Assembly: GCA_036960405.1 (NCBI GenBank)
Contig: JBALWS010000002.1
Span: 48,984 to 112,983 of the forward strand
DNA: 64,000 nucleotides
Origin: Motiliproteus sp036960405
GTDB lineage: Bacteria > Pseudomonadota > Gammaproteobacteria > Pseudomonadales > Balneatricaceae
Reading direction: 5' to 3'
The notes beneath the pieces are model-generated. The model worked only from the letters and a program-made list of their open reading frames with translations. It had not been told where the DNA came from and ran no database searches. The stretch's first letter is position 1; every line of letters starts with the position of its first letter. Positions 15,635 to 24,780 of the stretch are shown piece by piece. A program made the translations under genes and the position numbers.

Positions 15635-16917
15635 TGAGTACAATTGACCAGTCACAAGAGCAACACCAATGCTGCGGCGGTCCTGCATCGGGGCTGTTAC
15701 CGATTGAGCAGGGACAGCAACAGATTTTACGGGCCATTGCGCCCCTCAAGCACAGCCTCCAGCTTGATATTCGCAATGCTCAAGGGCGAATTTTAGCCCA
15801 AGACGTCGTCTCGCCTATCAATGTACCGGCTTATAACAATTCGGCTATGGACGGCTACGCGGTGCGTAGCAGCGATCTCAATCCAGACGGAGAGACTCGG
15901 CTACAGGTGGTCGGTAGCGTACTCGCAGGTCACCCCTTCAACGGCGAGCTACAGCCCGGTCAGTGCGTCAAGATCATGACCGGCTCGAAGATTCCCGAAT
16001 CGCTCGATACCGTGATCATCAAAGAGGTTTGTCACTGCGATGGCGCTGCTGACAACGAATACGTGCGCTTTCCCAGCGGCGCCAAAGCCGGTCAGAATCG
16101 ACGCCTAGCGGGCGAAGACCTGGCTAAAGGCGCGGTAGCGATCCCCGCCAGCACCCGACTCGGCGCAGCGGAACTGGGCATGATCGCTTCACTCGGTCAG
16201 GCCGAAGTCTGCGTCTACCGCAAACCCCGTGTGGCTTATTTTTCTACCGGTGACGAGATCCGCAGCCTAGGCCAGCCACTCGAAGCTGGCCAAATCTACG
16301 ACTCCAATCGCTATACCGTCACCGCCATGCTGCAAAGCATGGGGATCGAAGTGATCGACCTAGGCGTCATTCCCGACTGCCAGGAGGCGATCGAAAACGC
16401 ATTTCTACAAGCCAGCAGCCAAGCCGACATGGTTCTCAGCTCGGGTGGCGTTTCGCTGGGAGAGGCGGACTTCGTCAAGGACTGTCTGGATAAACTCGGA
16501 CAGGTAGGCTTCTGGCGTCTGGCGATCAAACCCGGTCGCCCCTTGGCCTTTGGCCGAGTCGGCGAAGCGCTGTTCTTCGGCTTGCCCGGCAACCCGGTTG
16601 CGGTAATGGTGTCGTTCCTGCAATTCGTTAAACCCGCGCTACGCAAGCTCAGCGGCGAGTCCCATTGGCTACCGCTGACCTGCCAGCTCCCCTGTGACCA
16701 AACTCTACCCAAAAAACCCGGTCGCACCGAGTTCGTTCGCGGCCTAATCGAAACCGGTCCCGACGGCCAACCGCAAGTCCGCAGTAGCGGCCACCAAGGC
16801 TCGGGGATTCTGACCTCGATGAGCCAGGCCAACTGTCTGATCGTATTGGGCGATGATCAAGGCGACGTCGAAGTGGGAGACAGGGTCACCGTGCAGCCGT
16901 TTGAGGGTCTTCTTTAA
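15634..16917 (+). CDS. moeA: Molybdopterin molybdenumtransferase MoeA
   Basis: MoeA inserts molybdate (or tungstate) into adenylylated molybdopterin. The 427 residues show the family blocks NSAMDGYAVR, KIMTGSKIP, FSTGDE, SSGGVSLGEADF and FGLPGNPVAVMVSF. The ATG overlaps the mobB stop by one base. It is the last gene of the operon and is followed by a terminator. A tup-mobA-mobB-moeA order in one transcript links metal uptake with its insertion. Confidence 0.95.
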   Translation: MSTIDQSQEQHQCCGGPASGLLPIEQGQQQILRAIAPLKHSLQLDIRNAQGRILAQDVVSPINVPAYNNSAMDGYAVRSSDLNPDGETRLQVVGSVLAGHPFNGELQPGQCVKIMTGSKIPESLDTVIIKEVCHCDGAADNEYVRFPSGAKAGQNRRLAGEDLAKGAVAIPASTRLGAAELGMIASLGQAEVCVYRKPRVAYFSTGDEIRSLGQPLEAGQIYDSNRYTVTAMLQSMGIEVIDLGVIPDCQEAIENAFLQASSQADMVLSSGGVSLGEADFVKDCLDKLGQVGFWRLAIKPGRPLAFGRVGEALFFGLPGNPVAVMVSFLQFVKPALRKLSGESHWLPLTCQLPCDQTLPKKPGRTEFVRGLIETGPDGQPQVRSSGHQGSGILTSMSQANCLIVLGDDQGDVEVGDRVTVQPFEGLL

Positions 16918-16948
16918 TCAGTTCCAAACCCCTTTAGCATTTTTCAAA

Positions 16949-16969
16949 GCGCCCTGTTGGGCGTTTTTT
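16949..16969 (+). terminator. Rho-independent terminator after moeA
   Basis: GCGCCC-TGTT-GGGCG stem-loop followed by TTTTTT, 30 bp after the moeA stop. It ends the tup-mob-moe operon. Confidence 0.88.
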
Positions 16970-17152
16970 ATGGCGGGCAACAAGGAATCGAGCCGTAGCA
17001 GCATGTAAACGCCAACAGATGCCGCATCATCTTTGGACTAGAATTGTTACTCATAAGCAGCGCATGTCCTGCTAATCGATGGCCGTAATCAAGGCCAGTA
17101 ATGAAACAATACAGCGATGCCGTTTTTGATATTCCTGATAGCGAGGTAACCT

Positions 17153-17677
17153 ATGATGAAATTAACGCGCCGATTACTGATTGCCTGTGCAGCCATCTCT
17201 ATCATCAGCACCTTAGCGGGCTGCGCAGCCGTTTCTCACTCTCCTCCTGGCACAACCACCACGATCGTGCTGACCCGCCACGGCGACCGAAATATGCTCT
17301 CAGACGAACTCAATGATATAGGCCAGCAGCGAGCGGAAGCTCTGGTTGAAGCTGTTGGCGAGTTGGGAATTTCTGCGATCTACCGCCCAGACCTGAAGCG
17401 CAACCAGCAAACCGCTCAACCCCTGGAGCAACATTTGGGGATAACCAGCCACGTTGTCAGTAGCAAGCCCAACATGGAGGAGGTCACCCACACCCTGCTG
17501 AGCAAGCATGCAGGCGAAGCGGTTATCTGGGTGGGAAACAAGCACAACCTGCAAAGGATCTATTCCATTCTGGGCGGTGAAGGCGCATCACCCTCTAACT
17601 ACGGCGATCTCTATATCATCAACGTCAAGGATAGCGGGGATCCTGAGGTCACCAAAAAACGCTACGGGCCATCGTAA
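17153..17677 (+). CDS. Histidine-phosphatase (phosphoglycerate-mutase-like) lipoprotein
   Basis: A 174-residue exported lipoprotein: signal peptide with lipobox LAGC (Cys about residue 24), then a His-phosphatase domain with the active-site LTRHGDRN. The second conserved His region reads VGNKHNLQRI. The domain is short, and the substrate is unknown. ATG at 17153 has AGG 6 nt upstream; ATG 17156 is equally possible. It is transcribed alone. Confidence 0.78.
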   Translation: MMKLTRRLLIACAAISIISTLAGCAAVSHSPPGTTTTIVLTRHGDRNMLSDELNDIGQQRAEALVEAVGELGISAIYRPDLKRNQQTAQPLEQHLGITSHVVSSKPNMEEVTHTLLSKHAGEAVIWVGNKHNLQRIYSILGGEGASPSNYGDLYIINVKDSGDPEVTKKRYGPS

Positions 17678-17709
17678 ACCGAACTCAATCTAGCCAGTGT
17701 TAGCAAAAA

Positions 17710-17740
17710 AAATCCCCCACGGTTACCGGTGGAGGATTGT
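17710..17740 (-). terminator. Rho-independent terminator reading the minus strand
   Basis: On the minus strand the stem AATCCTCCAC / GTGGGGGATT (one mismatch) is followed by a run of eight T. It lies just after the stop of the acyl-CoA dehydrogenase remnant. Confidence 0.8.
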
Positions 17741-17759
17741 TAAATGGCGATAGCTCTCC

Positions 17760-17915
17760 CTACATGCCGGCTTCGCCGAAGGTATTCCACAGCGAGTGGG
17801 GCACTTGATGATCCTCTTCCCACTGCTCGTAGCAAGGAGCCACTTCCTGCTCCAGAAAGCGAATGGTCATATCTCGAAACGGGGTCATCTCTTCATCGAT
17901 CACGGCCTGATCCAT
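17760..17915 (-). pseudogene. Acyl-CoA dehydrogenase N-terminal remnant (51 codons)
   Basis: The translated piece (TPFRDMTIRFLEQEVAPCYE, then QWEEDHQVPHSLWNTFGEAGM) is the first helical hairpin of an acyl-CoA dehydrogenase, a family normally near 380 residues. It stops at TAG right after GEAGM. The sequence downstream holds no continuation in any frame before the terminator at 17710. The ribosome site (GAGGAG, 6 nt before the ATG) is intact. It is divergent from an AraC-type regulator, a common layout for intact acyl-CoA dehydrogenase genes. It is read as a deletion remnant that kept its 5' end and a terminator. Confidence 0.7.
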
Positions 17916-18145
17916 AATATTCTCCTCGGCTGGCTGCTTGTTGTGATTCGGTATTAACACCGCCGGTCATCAGAACTGGATTTTTCAATGGGCGATATCT
18001 TTATGGCGCACCAGTATGCCAGCCTTCAAGTCGGCGACAATGTCCCAAACAGACAACTTTATTATCGATACTGGCCATAACTGTTCTCTAGTTACTATAA
18101 TGAACCACGACTACCCCCTCTTTTGCCAAGCGGAATACTGCCGTG

Positions 18146-19153
18146 ATGAAATCCAACCCGATACCCCATCATTATCTGCAGGCCACGATGGCCGGCGCAC
18201 TCAAACAGGGTTGGAGCCCAGAACAGCTGCTACAACAAGCCCAACTCCCTCTGCAACTACTGACCAGCCCCGAGCAGCCCATCACCGAGCAGCAACTGTC
18301 TCGCTTAACTCGAACCGTTTGGCGCTGCATCGACGATGAATTTTTAGGGTTAAGTGGCCAACCGTGCCCCACCGGCACCTTCTCTTTGATGGCCGAACTG
18401 GTGATCCATAGCCAAACCCTCGGCGGGATGCTCAAACAAAGCACCCGCTTCTACAGCACCCTGCGCAATGATGTCGATATCTCGCTGGAAATCGTAGCTG
18501 ATCAAGCCGATATCCAGTTGAGCCTAAAGGATCCCAGCCAGGATCCGGATCACCTGCTACAGGAATTTCTGCTACTGATGTGGCAACGTTTTAGTAGCTG
18601 GCTGGTCGGCCACCATATCGCCCCCCTCGCTTGCCGATTTAATTATCCGCAGCCCGAACGGTTTGATGAATACCGGCTAATGTTTGGTACCGAACTCAAG
18701 TTCAACCAGCCCTGTTGCGGCTATACCCTCAACGCCAAGCAACTAAACCTGCCACTGGTCCGCTCACCAGCCGAACTCAAGCTTTTTTTGGCCAACTCCC
18801 CGGCCGTCATTCTGCGCCGTCCCAGGCAAGACGAGACACTCAAACGCCAAGTGCTTCAGATACTGATGAATCAAGACACAGCCGAGCTGCCGACACTCAA
18901 TAGCATTGCCGAACAACTTCACCTGACGACTCGCACATTACGCCGCAAACTGACCCAAGAGGGGGCTCAATTTCGCCAGTTGAAAGATGCTATTCGTCGC
19001 GACAAGGCGATCCGCTTGCTGACCCAAGAGAACATGTCGATCGGCCAAGTCAGTCACCATACCGGTTTTACCGAACCTGCGGCTTTCTGCCGGGCGTTCA
19101 AAAAATGGACCGGCACCCAGCCGTCCAACTATCGTAGAAATCCAAAAATCTAG
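18146..19153 (+). CDS. AraC-family transcriptional regulator (arabinose-binding-like N-terminus)
   Basis: A 335-residue regulator with a PF12625-type N-terminal sensor domain (about 15-195). Two C-terminal AraC helix-turn-helix motifs follow (SIAEQLHLTTRTLRRKLTQE, and SIGQVSHHTGFTEPAAFCRA). Such regulators often control divergent fatty-acid or amino-acid catabolic genes; here the divergent neighbour is only an acyl-CoA dehydrogenase stub, so it may have lost its target. ATG 18146 was preferred over GTG 18143. Confidence 0.88.
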   Translation: MKSNPIPHHYLQATMAGALKQGWSPEQLLQQAQLPLQLLTSPEQPITEQQLSRLTRTVWRCIDDEFLGLSGQPCPTGTFSLMAELVIHSQTLGGMLKQSTRFYSTLRNDVDISLEIVADQADIQLSLKDPSQDPDHLLQEFLLLMWQRFSSWLVGHHIAPLACRFNYPQPERFDEYRLMFGTELKFNQPCCGYTLNAKQLNLPLVRSPAELKLFLANSPAVILRRPRQDETLKRQVLQILMNQDTAELPTLNSIAEQLHLTTRTLRRKLTQEGAQFRQLKDAIRRDKAIRLLTQENMSIGQVSHHTGFTEPAAFCRAFKKWTGTQPSNYRRNPKI

Positions 19154-19341
19154 CTAAGTAAGGGCTGCCAATTGGTTACTTTTGTGCATATCGATGACCA
19201 CCACTATCGACGCCATTCAAAAGTGAGCCTATGGGTAAATTGATAAGTGATTGCTCTGATTCTCAATAGGCTGCAATATAGTTACCTAGCTTTTTCAGGC
19301 TAATGACACGCTGGCAATTCCTAGAGTAGTAGCCCGACGTT

Positions 19342-20592
19342 ATGGCAGAAGAAAAAAAAATAAAGATCCCTATCGATCGATTAAGAATAGGGATGTATAT
19401 CGATTTAGAACTGTCTTGGACCAAACATCCCTTTCTGTTCTCCAAGTTCAAACTCAGCAATCAAAAAGACCTTGGCATTATTAAAAGTTTGGGGCTGACC
19501 GAGATCACCGTGATCCCAAAACTCTCGGATCAAGCCGCATTAACCGCGCCGCCTGAACCCGCCGCCGTAGTCGAACCCTCTGCTTTGGAGGAAGAACTAC
19601 GCAAAGACAAGCAAGCCCATGTCGACAAAGCCAAGGAGTACCGTGATCGCCGCAAACAAGCCGCCAACAAATACCGAGAACAAGCAGAACAGGTTCGAAA
19701 AATATCCAAAGACCTGAAAACCCAACCCGCGAATGCGATTCATAATGCTGACGAAGTGGTTGAAGGCCTGGCGGCCGAGTTCGAAACCACCGGCGAGATG
19801 CTGACCAACTTGGTGAACCTTGGCTCGGGTGAGCACAGTTTCTACAACCACAATGTCAACGTCACGGTGCTAAGCCTGATGCTTGGATCTTCTGCAGGGA
19901 TCAAAGGAGAAGCGCTAAGGCAGTTGGCGATGGGTGCACTGCTGCACGATGTGGGTAAGATCGAATTACCCGCACAAGTGACCAACAAACTCGGAAAGCT
20001 CACCCCTTCGGAAGCGACATTACTACGTCATCACCCCAGTCTTGGCCGAAAGCTCACCGGCCGGATTCGTAACCTACCGAGCATGGCACAGGCGATCATC
20101 GAATTTCATCATGAGATGCTGGACGGCAGTGGCTACCCTCATGGCATCGGCGGAGACAGAATCCCCAAACAGGTGCGCATCGTCAGCATCGCCAATATTT
20201 ACGACAATCTCTGCAATGCCCAGGACCCAAAGGCATCGATCACACCGAAGGTCGCACTGGCGATCATGTACAAGAAATACAAAGACAAACTCGACGGGCC
20301 ACTTGTCGAACAGTTTATACGGACGATGGGGGTCTACCCTCCCGGTACCGTAGTTCAACTCAACGATGACAGTATTGGCTTAGTGGTAGCCGGTGACAGC
20401 GGCGCGATGCTCAGGCCTGAATTGCTGCTCTACAACCCCGATATCCCAAAGAAAGATGCGCTGATTATCAATCTCACCGAGCACCCTGACCTGGATATTA
20501 CCGGCGTACTAAAGCCCGGCGACTATCCGAGTAGAATCTACGAATATCTAGGAATCGAAGAACGGCTAGGGTACTTTGTCGAGAAACGCTAG
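19342..20592 (+). CDS. HD-GYP domain cyclic-di-GMP phosphodiesterase (DUF3391 N-terminus)
   Basis: A 416-residue cytoplasmic protein. The N-terminal DUF3391 (residues 8-60, IPIDRLRIGMYIDLELSW) is followed by a charged coiled coil (about 80-140) and the HD-GYP domain. That domain has HNVNV, LLHDVGKIELP, HHP and EFHHEMLDGSGYPHGIGGDRIP. The catalytic HD and GYP residues are present, so it should hydrolyse c-di-GMP. A GGDEF protein lies nearby on the other strand. Its TAG stop abuts a copy of the inverted-repeat end described at 20591. Confidence 0.92.
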   Translation: MAEEKKIKIPIDRLRIGMYIDLELSWTKHPFLFSKFKLSNQKDLGIIKSLGLTEITVIPKLSDQAALTAPPEPAAVVEPSALEEELRKDKQAHVDKAKEYRDRRKQAANKYREQAEQVRKISKDLKTQPANAIHNADEVVEGLAAEFETTGEMLTNLVNLGSGEHSFYNHNVNVTVLSLMLGSSAGIKGEALRQLAMGALLHDVGKIELPAQVTNKLGKLTPSEATLLRHHPSLGRKLTGRIRNLPSMAQAIIEFHHEMLDGSGYPHGIGGDRIPKQVRIVSIANIYDNLCNAQDPKASITPKVALAIMYKKYKDKLDGPLVEQFIRTMGVYPPGTVVQLNDDSIGLVVAGDSGAMLRPELLLYNPDIPKKDALIINLTEHPDLDITGVLKPGDYPSRIYEYLGIEERLGYFVEKR

Positions 20593-20625
20593 GGGAGCCT
20601 CTGATCAACGCCCCTGTCAATCATA
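20591..20625. repeat. Solo copy of a MITE-like terminal repeat
   Basis: CTAGGGGAGCCTCTGATCAA and the following bases closely match the outer end of the element at 23571-23738 (CTAAGGAACCTCTGATCAAG). As there, the end coincides with a stop codon, here that of the HD-GYP gene. No partner end was found nearby. Confidence 0.45.
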
Positions 20626-20643
20626 AGACAAGCGAGGCCTGCT

Positions 20644-20841
20644 TTAACCCTGTTTATTATTGCCCAGAGAAATATGCTTTGGACCGGCTAGATTTTGCTG
20701 ACCACTGACACCGGCATTGATGACCTCAATCTGCCCGCCCGCTTTCAAAAAAGCAGCAGTCTGCTCCTCAATAGACTGAGTAGTTTCCGCAGGGACTGAC
20801 TTCTTCTTTTTTGAAACAGTGGTTTTTGCTGGTGCGACCAT
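20644..20841 (-). CDS. Small conserved-looking basic protein, function unknown
   Basis: A 65-residue protein. The Lys-rich N-terminus (VSKKKK) is followed by EEQTAAFLKAGGQIEVINAGVSGQQ. The segment AFLKAGGQI...GVSGQ looks like that of small uncharacterised gammaproteobacterial proteins, but I cannot name a family. AAGG precedes the ATG. It is a single gene between the HD-GYP and diguanylate cyclase genes. Confidence 0.55.
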   Translation of the reverse strand: MVAPAKTTVSKKKKSVPAETTQSIEEQTAAFLKAGGQIEVINAGVSGQQNLAGPKHISLGNNKQG

Positions 20842-20959
20842 GACCGGGCCTTTTATAGTTAATAAATTAGCCAGCCATTATACACGATTCAGCATCACCG
20901 TGCTGGAATAGTTCCTCAGATTCATGTAGGCATAATTTGTAGCTCCCTCTACAACATTT

Positions 20960-23437
20960 CTATGCAGGATTATCAGAACGGCCAGACTCTTTCTGACGAT
21001 TAAAAATCTGATAACGATTCCGGCCAGCCTCTTTAGCTTGGTACATAGCGATATCAGCTTGTTTAAATAGCGACTTAGAATTCTCGTGATGATCCAAAAA
21101 CAGCGCAATGCCGATACTTGAAGTCGTCGTGTAGGGCTTACCATTGATCAGATGCGGCACCTCAAGACGCTCAATCACGTTGGTCGCAATAAGACAGATA
21201 TTATCCTGAGCGCTTTCGAACGACTCACCTAAATTATCCAAAACGATCAAAAACTCGTCGCCTCCCAGTCGGCCTACGGTATCGGTTTCTCGTACCGATT
21301 TAAGCAACCCATTAGCCACTTCGCAGAGCACCCTATCACCCGCATCATGACCTTCGCTATCATTGATCTGTTTAAAATAATCCAGGTCGATCATCATCAA
21401 GGCACCGTAGCGCATGTGGCGAGTCGCTTCTGCTAACGAACGCTCAACCCTATCGGTTAACAAGCGCCGATTGGGCAACTGAGTTAACGGATCAAAAAAT
21501 GCCAACTGCTCAATCTGCTGCTCAGCCTGCTTGCGCTCTGTAATATCACGGCTGACAGCAACAATACCCAGCAGATAACCTTCATCGTCATGAATCGGTG
21601 TTTTGAGTGTCTCCAGCAAAACGCGTTTACCATCGGGATAAGTCACCCACTCTTCATTTTTTCGGGCCGCGTTTTGCTTCAACATCTGTTTATCCATATC
21701 ACGGAAAAAACGCGCCACCTCAGTCTCAAACAGATCAAAATCGGTCTTACCTTGAAGCTGCTCAATCGGTATAGCGGCAAACTTTCCGAACGCCTGATTG
21801 GCGCCTAGATAAACCAAGTCTTTGTCTTTAAAAAAGATCAAATCGGAGGTGGCATCGATGACACTTTGCAACAACGAGCGCTGCTGCTGGATCTGCTGAT
21901 GCAAGGTATTACGTTCGGTAATATCACTAAACACCACCACAACACTGCTTGCCTTACCGGCCTCCATGATGGCACTGGCTCGAAGCTGAACAGGAAAGAT
22001 CGTGCCGTTTTTCCGAATAAACCAATCTTCAACCTGACGCGAATCGCCATCGTGCATAGTCTGAAAAACCGGACAATCTTCAATAGGATACAACCGGCCA
22101 TCGACGTGACTATGGTGAAACAGGGCATGGATTTTTTGGCCGGCTACCTCGTTGTGGCTGTATCCCAACATCTCAAAAGCCGCAGGGTTCATAAACAATG
22201 TTTTGCCCTGCGCATCCATGCAGTAAACACCTTCGCCGAGTCGATCCAGCATGGTTTCATGTTGCTTTAACTGGGTATTTACTTGCAACAGCGTTGCGTT
22301 GACTCGTCGTGAGCGCAATAAAAAGATCACTCCAATCAATAGCAGCAGGATTAACAAAATCCCCCCCCACTTGATTAGACTATGAGATAGCTGTGCAAAC
22401 GCTAATGCTTTGGAACTCGGATGAATATTTAGGCGCAGCATAATCGCTTCGATCGGGCTGTAATCCAAAGCTGGCGAAAAACCAAAATAGTTACCCGCCA
22501 CCGCAGCCGGATGCTCGGGTTCAATCCACTGCAACTGCAAAGACAGCGACTGTTTTAACTGCTGATCGACATGAGCTAATGCCGCCAATGGCCACTCAGG
22601 GTAGAGTTCCGTCGACAACAATTGTGGAAAAGTTTCAGTGGGCTGGGCGTTAATTACTTTAATTTGTGACAACTGCACCCTTCCTTCACGGGCCATGCTT
22701 TCCAAAATACCGGTTCGGACAAAACCAATATCGGCATTCCCGCGCAGCACCTCATACACGGTTTTATCCTGAGGAGGGCCAATAAAGCGCTGCAAACCAA
22801 AAGCATCTTTACTATCTATCCCCTGCTGATATAACACCCATTGCTGCGCAATGTAGACCCCTAACGCATCCTCTCTGGGGGCAACTAGCGACTTCCCTCG
22901 CAGGTCATCAAGGTGGTTAATATCCCCCCTTTCGGTTCGGGTAAAAATGACACCACCAAATTGAGAAACAGGGTGACCATCAATCTTGGTTATCAACGTA
23001 GCAATGGCTTCAATGTCGCTGTGGACGCGAAATTTTATATAGTCATCGGGATGGGTCAGAACAAAATCTATCGAAGCGTCTTGAATCGCCTGGTGCAATT
23101 CAGGGTAAAACAGCGGAACCAATTCAAAACGGTATGCGGGGAGAGCTTGATTCAGATACTCAATGGTCGGCTGCCAGCGGCCTTGAGTTTTAGATAAGGA
23201 CCGAAACGAGTGAACACCAATACGGACCAACGGTGGACTTTGGCTGGTTGCTGCGGGTAACGAACCGGGAATAGATAAAACAATAGGGGAAAAGAGTGTC
23301 AAACCGACCATTACTACCGCGATCGGGTAGCACAGTGATCTTAAAATATTCCAACAAGGGACCGTTACGCCTCTGAAGGAGACCGGAGTCTGTCGCTGTT
23401 GCCGTTCTTCCATGAGTACAACCATCGATAACCGCAC
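20960..23437 (-). CDS. Diguanylate cyclase with PhnD-like sensor, two PAS domains and GGDEF
   Basis: About 825 residues. The first TM is near 30-55, then a periplasmic PhnD/phosphonate-binding-like domain (IGVHSFRSLSKTQGRW, DFVLTHPDDYIKF, GADIGF-like GNADIGFVRTG), and a second TM near 355-375. Two PAS/PAC segments follow, then the GGDEF domain with an intact RLGGDEFLIVL. It should make c-di-GMP in response to a periplasmic ligand. The start is uncertain: GTG 23437 has TAGG 3 nt upstream; ATG 23425 and 23413 are in frame. Confidence 0.9.
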   Translation of the reverse strand: MRLSMVVLMEERQQRQTPVSFRGVTVPCWNILRSLCYPIAVVMVGLTLFSPIVLSIPGSLPAATSQSPPLVRIGVHSFRSLSKTQGRWQPTIEYLNQALPAYRFELVPLFYPELHQAIQDASIDFVLTHPDDYIKFRVHSDIEAIATLITKIDGHPVSQFGGVIFTRTERGDINHLDDLRGKSLVAPREDALGVYIAQQWVLYQQGIDSKDAFGLQRFIGPPQDKTVYEVLRGNADIGFVRTGILESMAREGRVQLSQIKVINAQPTETFPQLLSTELYPEWPLAALAHVDQQLKQSLSLQLQWIEPEHPAAVAGNYFGFSPALDYSPIEAIMLRLNIHPSSKALAFAQLSHSLIKWGGILLILLLLIGVIFLLRSRRVNATLLQVNTQLKQHETMLDRLGEGVYCMDAQGKTLFMNPAAFEMLGYSHNEVAGQKIHALFHHSHVDGRLYPIEDCPVFQTMHDGDSRQVEDWFIRKNGTIFPVQLRASAIMEAGKASSVVVVFSDITERNTLHQQIQQQRSLLQSVIDATSDLIFFKDKDLVYLGANQAFGKFAAIPIEQLQGKTDFDLFETEVARFFRDMDKQMLKQNAARKNEEWVTYPDGKRVLLETLKTPIHDDEGYLLGIVAVSRDITERKQAEQQIEQLAFFDPLTQLPNRRLLTDRVERSLAEATRHMRYGALMMIDLDYFKQINDSEGHDAGDRVLCEVANGLLKSVRETDTVGRLGGDEFLIVLDNLGESFESAQDNICLIATNVIERLEVPHLINGKPYTTTSSIGIALFLDHHENSKSLFKQADIAMYQAKEAGRNRYQIFNRQKESGRSDNPA

Positions 23438-23570
23438 TAACCTACGGATCTTGCTGCAACTTCCTATATCAAAAGCGTTTCAAGCCTGTTCAAAGTGTAA
23501 TACTGCTGTCAGATAGGAGACATGACAGGGATCAAAGCAATTGACGTTGGTCGACTCGCAGCTAAAGGTT

Positions 23571-23738
23571 TAGGAAACCTCTGATTTAGTCCAATAGCGC
23601 TTTTGCACGGCCTGAAGTGTGCAGAATCTAGGCGTTGTGACTTTTTGGCAGGTCTAGACATGACTGCAAAGCCACGCCTAAATTGCGGATCAGTCTGAAT
23701 GCCAGAAATACCAGGGGACTTGATCAGAGGTTCCTTAG
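23571..23738. mobile_element. MITE-like element with about 23-bp terminal inverted repeats
   Basis: The left end TAGGAAACCTCTGATTTAGT (23571) and the reverse complement of the right end CTAAGGAACCTCTGATCAAG (from 23738) match at most positions over 23 bp. The interior of about 120 bp has no convincing gene. The right end supplies the TAA stop of phnN. Parent transposase unknown. The rest of the gap to the diguanylate cyclase start (23438-23570) holds nothing I recognise. Confidence 0.65.
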
Positions 23739-24325
23739 ATGGAGGGGACGCCCCCACCAACAGCAGCTTGGGCACGGATAACCGCCAACAGTCGACTCGC
23801 GCCCAGTTGCAACGAGCCGTTATTTTCGATCAGCTGGGTAGCTAAATCCAATGGTTGCTGATAACGCGTGGCTCGCTCGATCCGGTCCAAGATCTGCGAC
23901 TCGGTTTCGCGTCCTCGTTGCCTTAAGCGCTGCGCCAAACACGCGGGGTCAACCTGTAACACCAACGGTACTAGGCGATGATGATAAAGCTGCCGGGCCT
24001 GGGGCAGGAACCCTCTCGAACCATTGACCAATACATTGATCCCTTGATCCAACCACACATTGATCTCGCTGCCGATGCCATAACGGTGATCATTCGCCTG
24101 CCAGTGCATCGCAAACGCATTGAGTTTCTGACGTTTGCTAAATTCATAATCAGACAGCCAGATATGGTTTTCACCCACCAATTCCGGTTCTCGGGTGATA
24201 TAACGGTGGGCGATAAAGCAACGATCCGCTTCGGTAATAAGGCCTCGACAGTGGCGCAGCAAACTGTCTTTACCCGAACCCGAGGGGCCCATCAGATAAA
24301 AAATACGACTTTCGTTAGTACTCAT
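23735..24325 (-). CDS. phnN: Ribose 1,5-bisphosphate phosphokinase PhnN
   Basis: A guanylate-kinase-fold enzyme making PRPP from ribose 1,5-bisphosphate. The P-loop is LMGPSGSGKDSLL. Family blocks are AHRYITREP, ENHIWLSDYEF, HWQANDHRYGIG and VLVNGSRGFLPQA, close to E. coli PhnN. It has 196 residues and stands alone, with no phn C-P lyase genes around it. Its last codons (GGGVPSI and stop) run into the MITE-like end, so the C-terminus may have been altered by that insertion. Confidence 0.88.
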   Translation of the reverse strand: MSTNESRIFYLMGPSGSGKDSLLRHCRGLITEADRCFIAHRYITREPELVGENHIWLSDYEFSKRQKLNAFAMHWQANDHRYGIGSEINVWLDQGINVLVNGSRGFLPQARQLYHHRLVPLVLQVDPACLAQRLRQRGRETESQILDRIERATRYQQPLDLATQLIENNGSLQLGASRLLAVIRAQAAVGGGVPSI

Positions 24326-24399
24326 GACTATCTGTCATCGACTTAGTCTTTCCATAATTAGACCTGCTGCATTAGCCCTGCAACGAATGTCGCTAAAAC

Positions 24400-24657
24400 T
24401 TAGACGCCACACATCCCTGCGCCAGGACAACCGCCACCGCTGGCACAGGGCGGTGCTTCAGGATTACTCAGGGCGCCGCGCTGAACCACAGCTCCGCCGG
24501 TTGCCAATCGCTCTACCAAGCTATCCGCCGGGGTCGTTCCCAGCTCGCGGCCGATACAATGGCACAACTCCGACCATATCTGGATCTCAGTGCTCATGCT
24601 ATGACGCACTTCGAAGACGTCACCGGTGGTGCTACAACGATAATCATAGGTAGGCAT
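24400..24657 (-). CDS. FmdB-like zinc-ribbon protein, atypical cysteines
   Basis: An 85-residue protein with the FmdB/regulatory-protein opening MPTYDYRC and HSM. It has the usual C-terminal tail GGAVVQRGALSNPEAPPC and a Gly/Cys-rich end. The first CxxC of the family is reduced to one Cys (YRCSTTGD) and the second is CHC, so the zinc site is changed. The function is unknown. It lies between phnN and the HIT gene, each transcribed separately. Confidence 0.7.
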   Translation of the reverse strand: MPTYDYRCSTTGDVFEVRHSMSTEIQIWSELCHCIGRELGTTPADSLVERLATGGAVVQRGALSNPEAPPCASGGGCPGAGMCGV

Positions 24658-24780
24658 ATCAATGTCTCATCAAAATCTAGAGTTGAATTGTACTGCACTG
24701 CCAATCGCCATCAAACTGTAGCCTTTAATGACAAGGCTGCTTATGATCAATCGATCAGCCCCTTATCAAGGAGACAGTGA

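Noticed and set aside
23509..23775. 88-codon minus-strand frame across the gap after phnN
   Set aside because: It lies mostly in the MITE-like element and overlaps the phnN 3' end in another frame; no ribosome site and no recognisable family.
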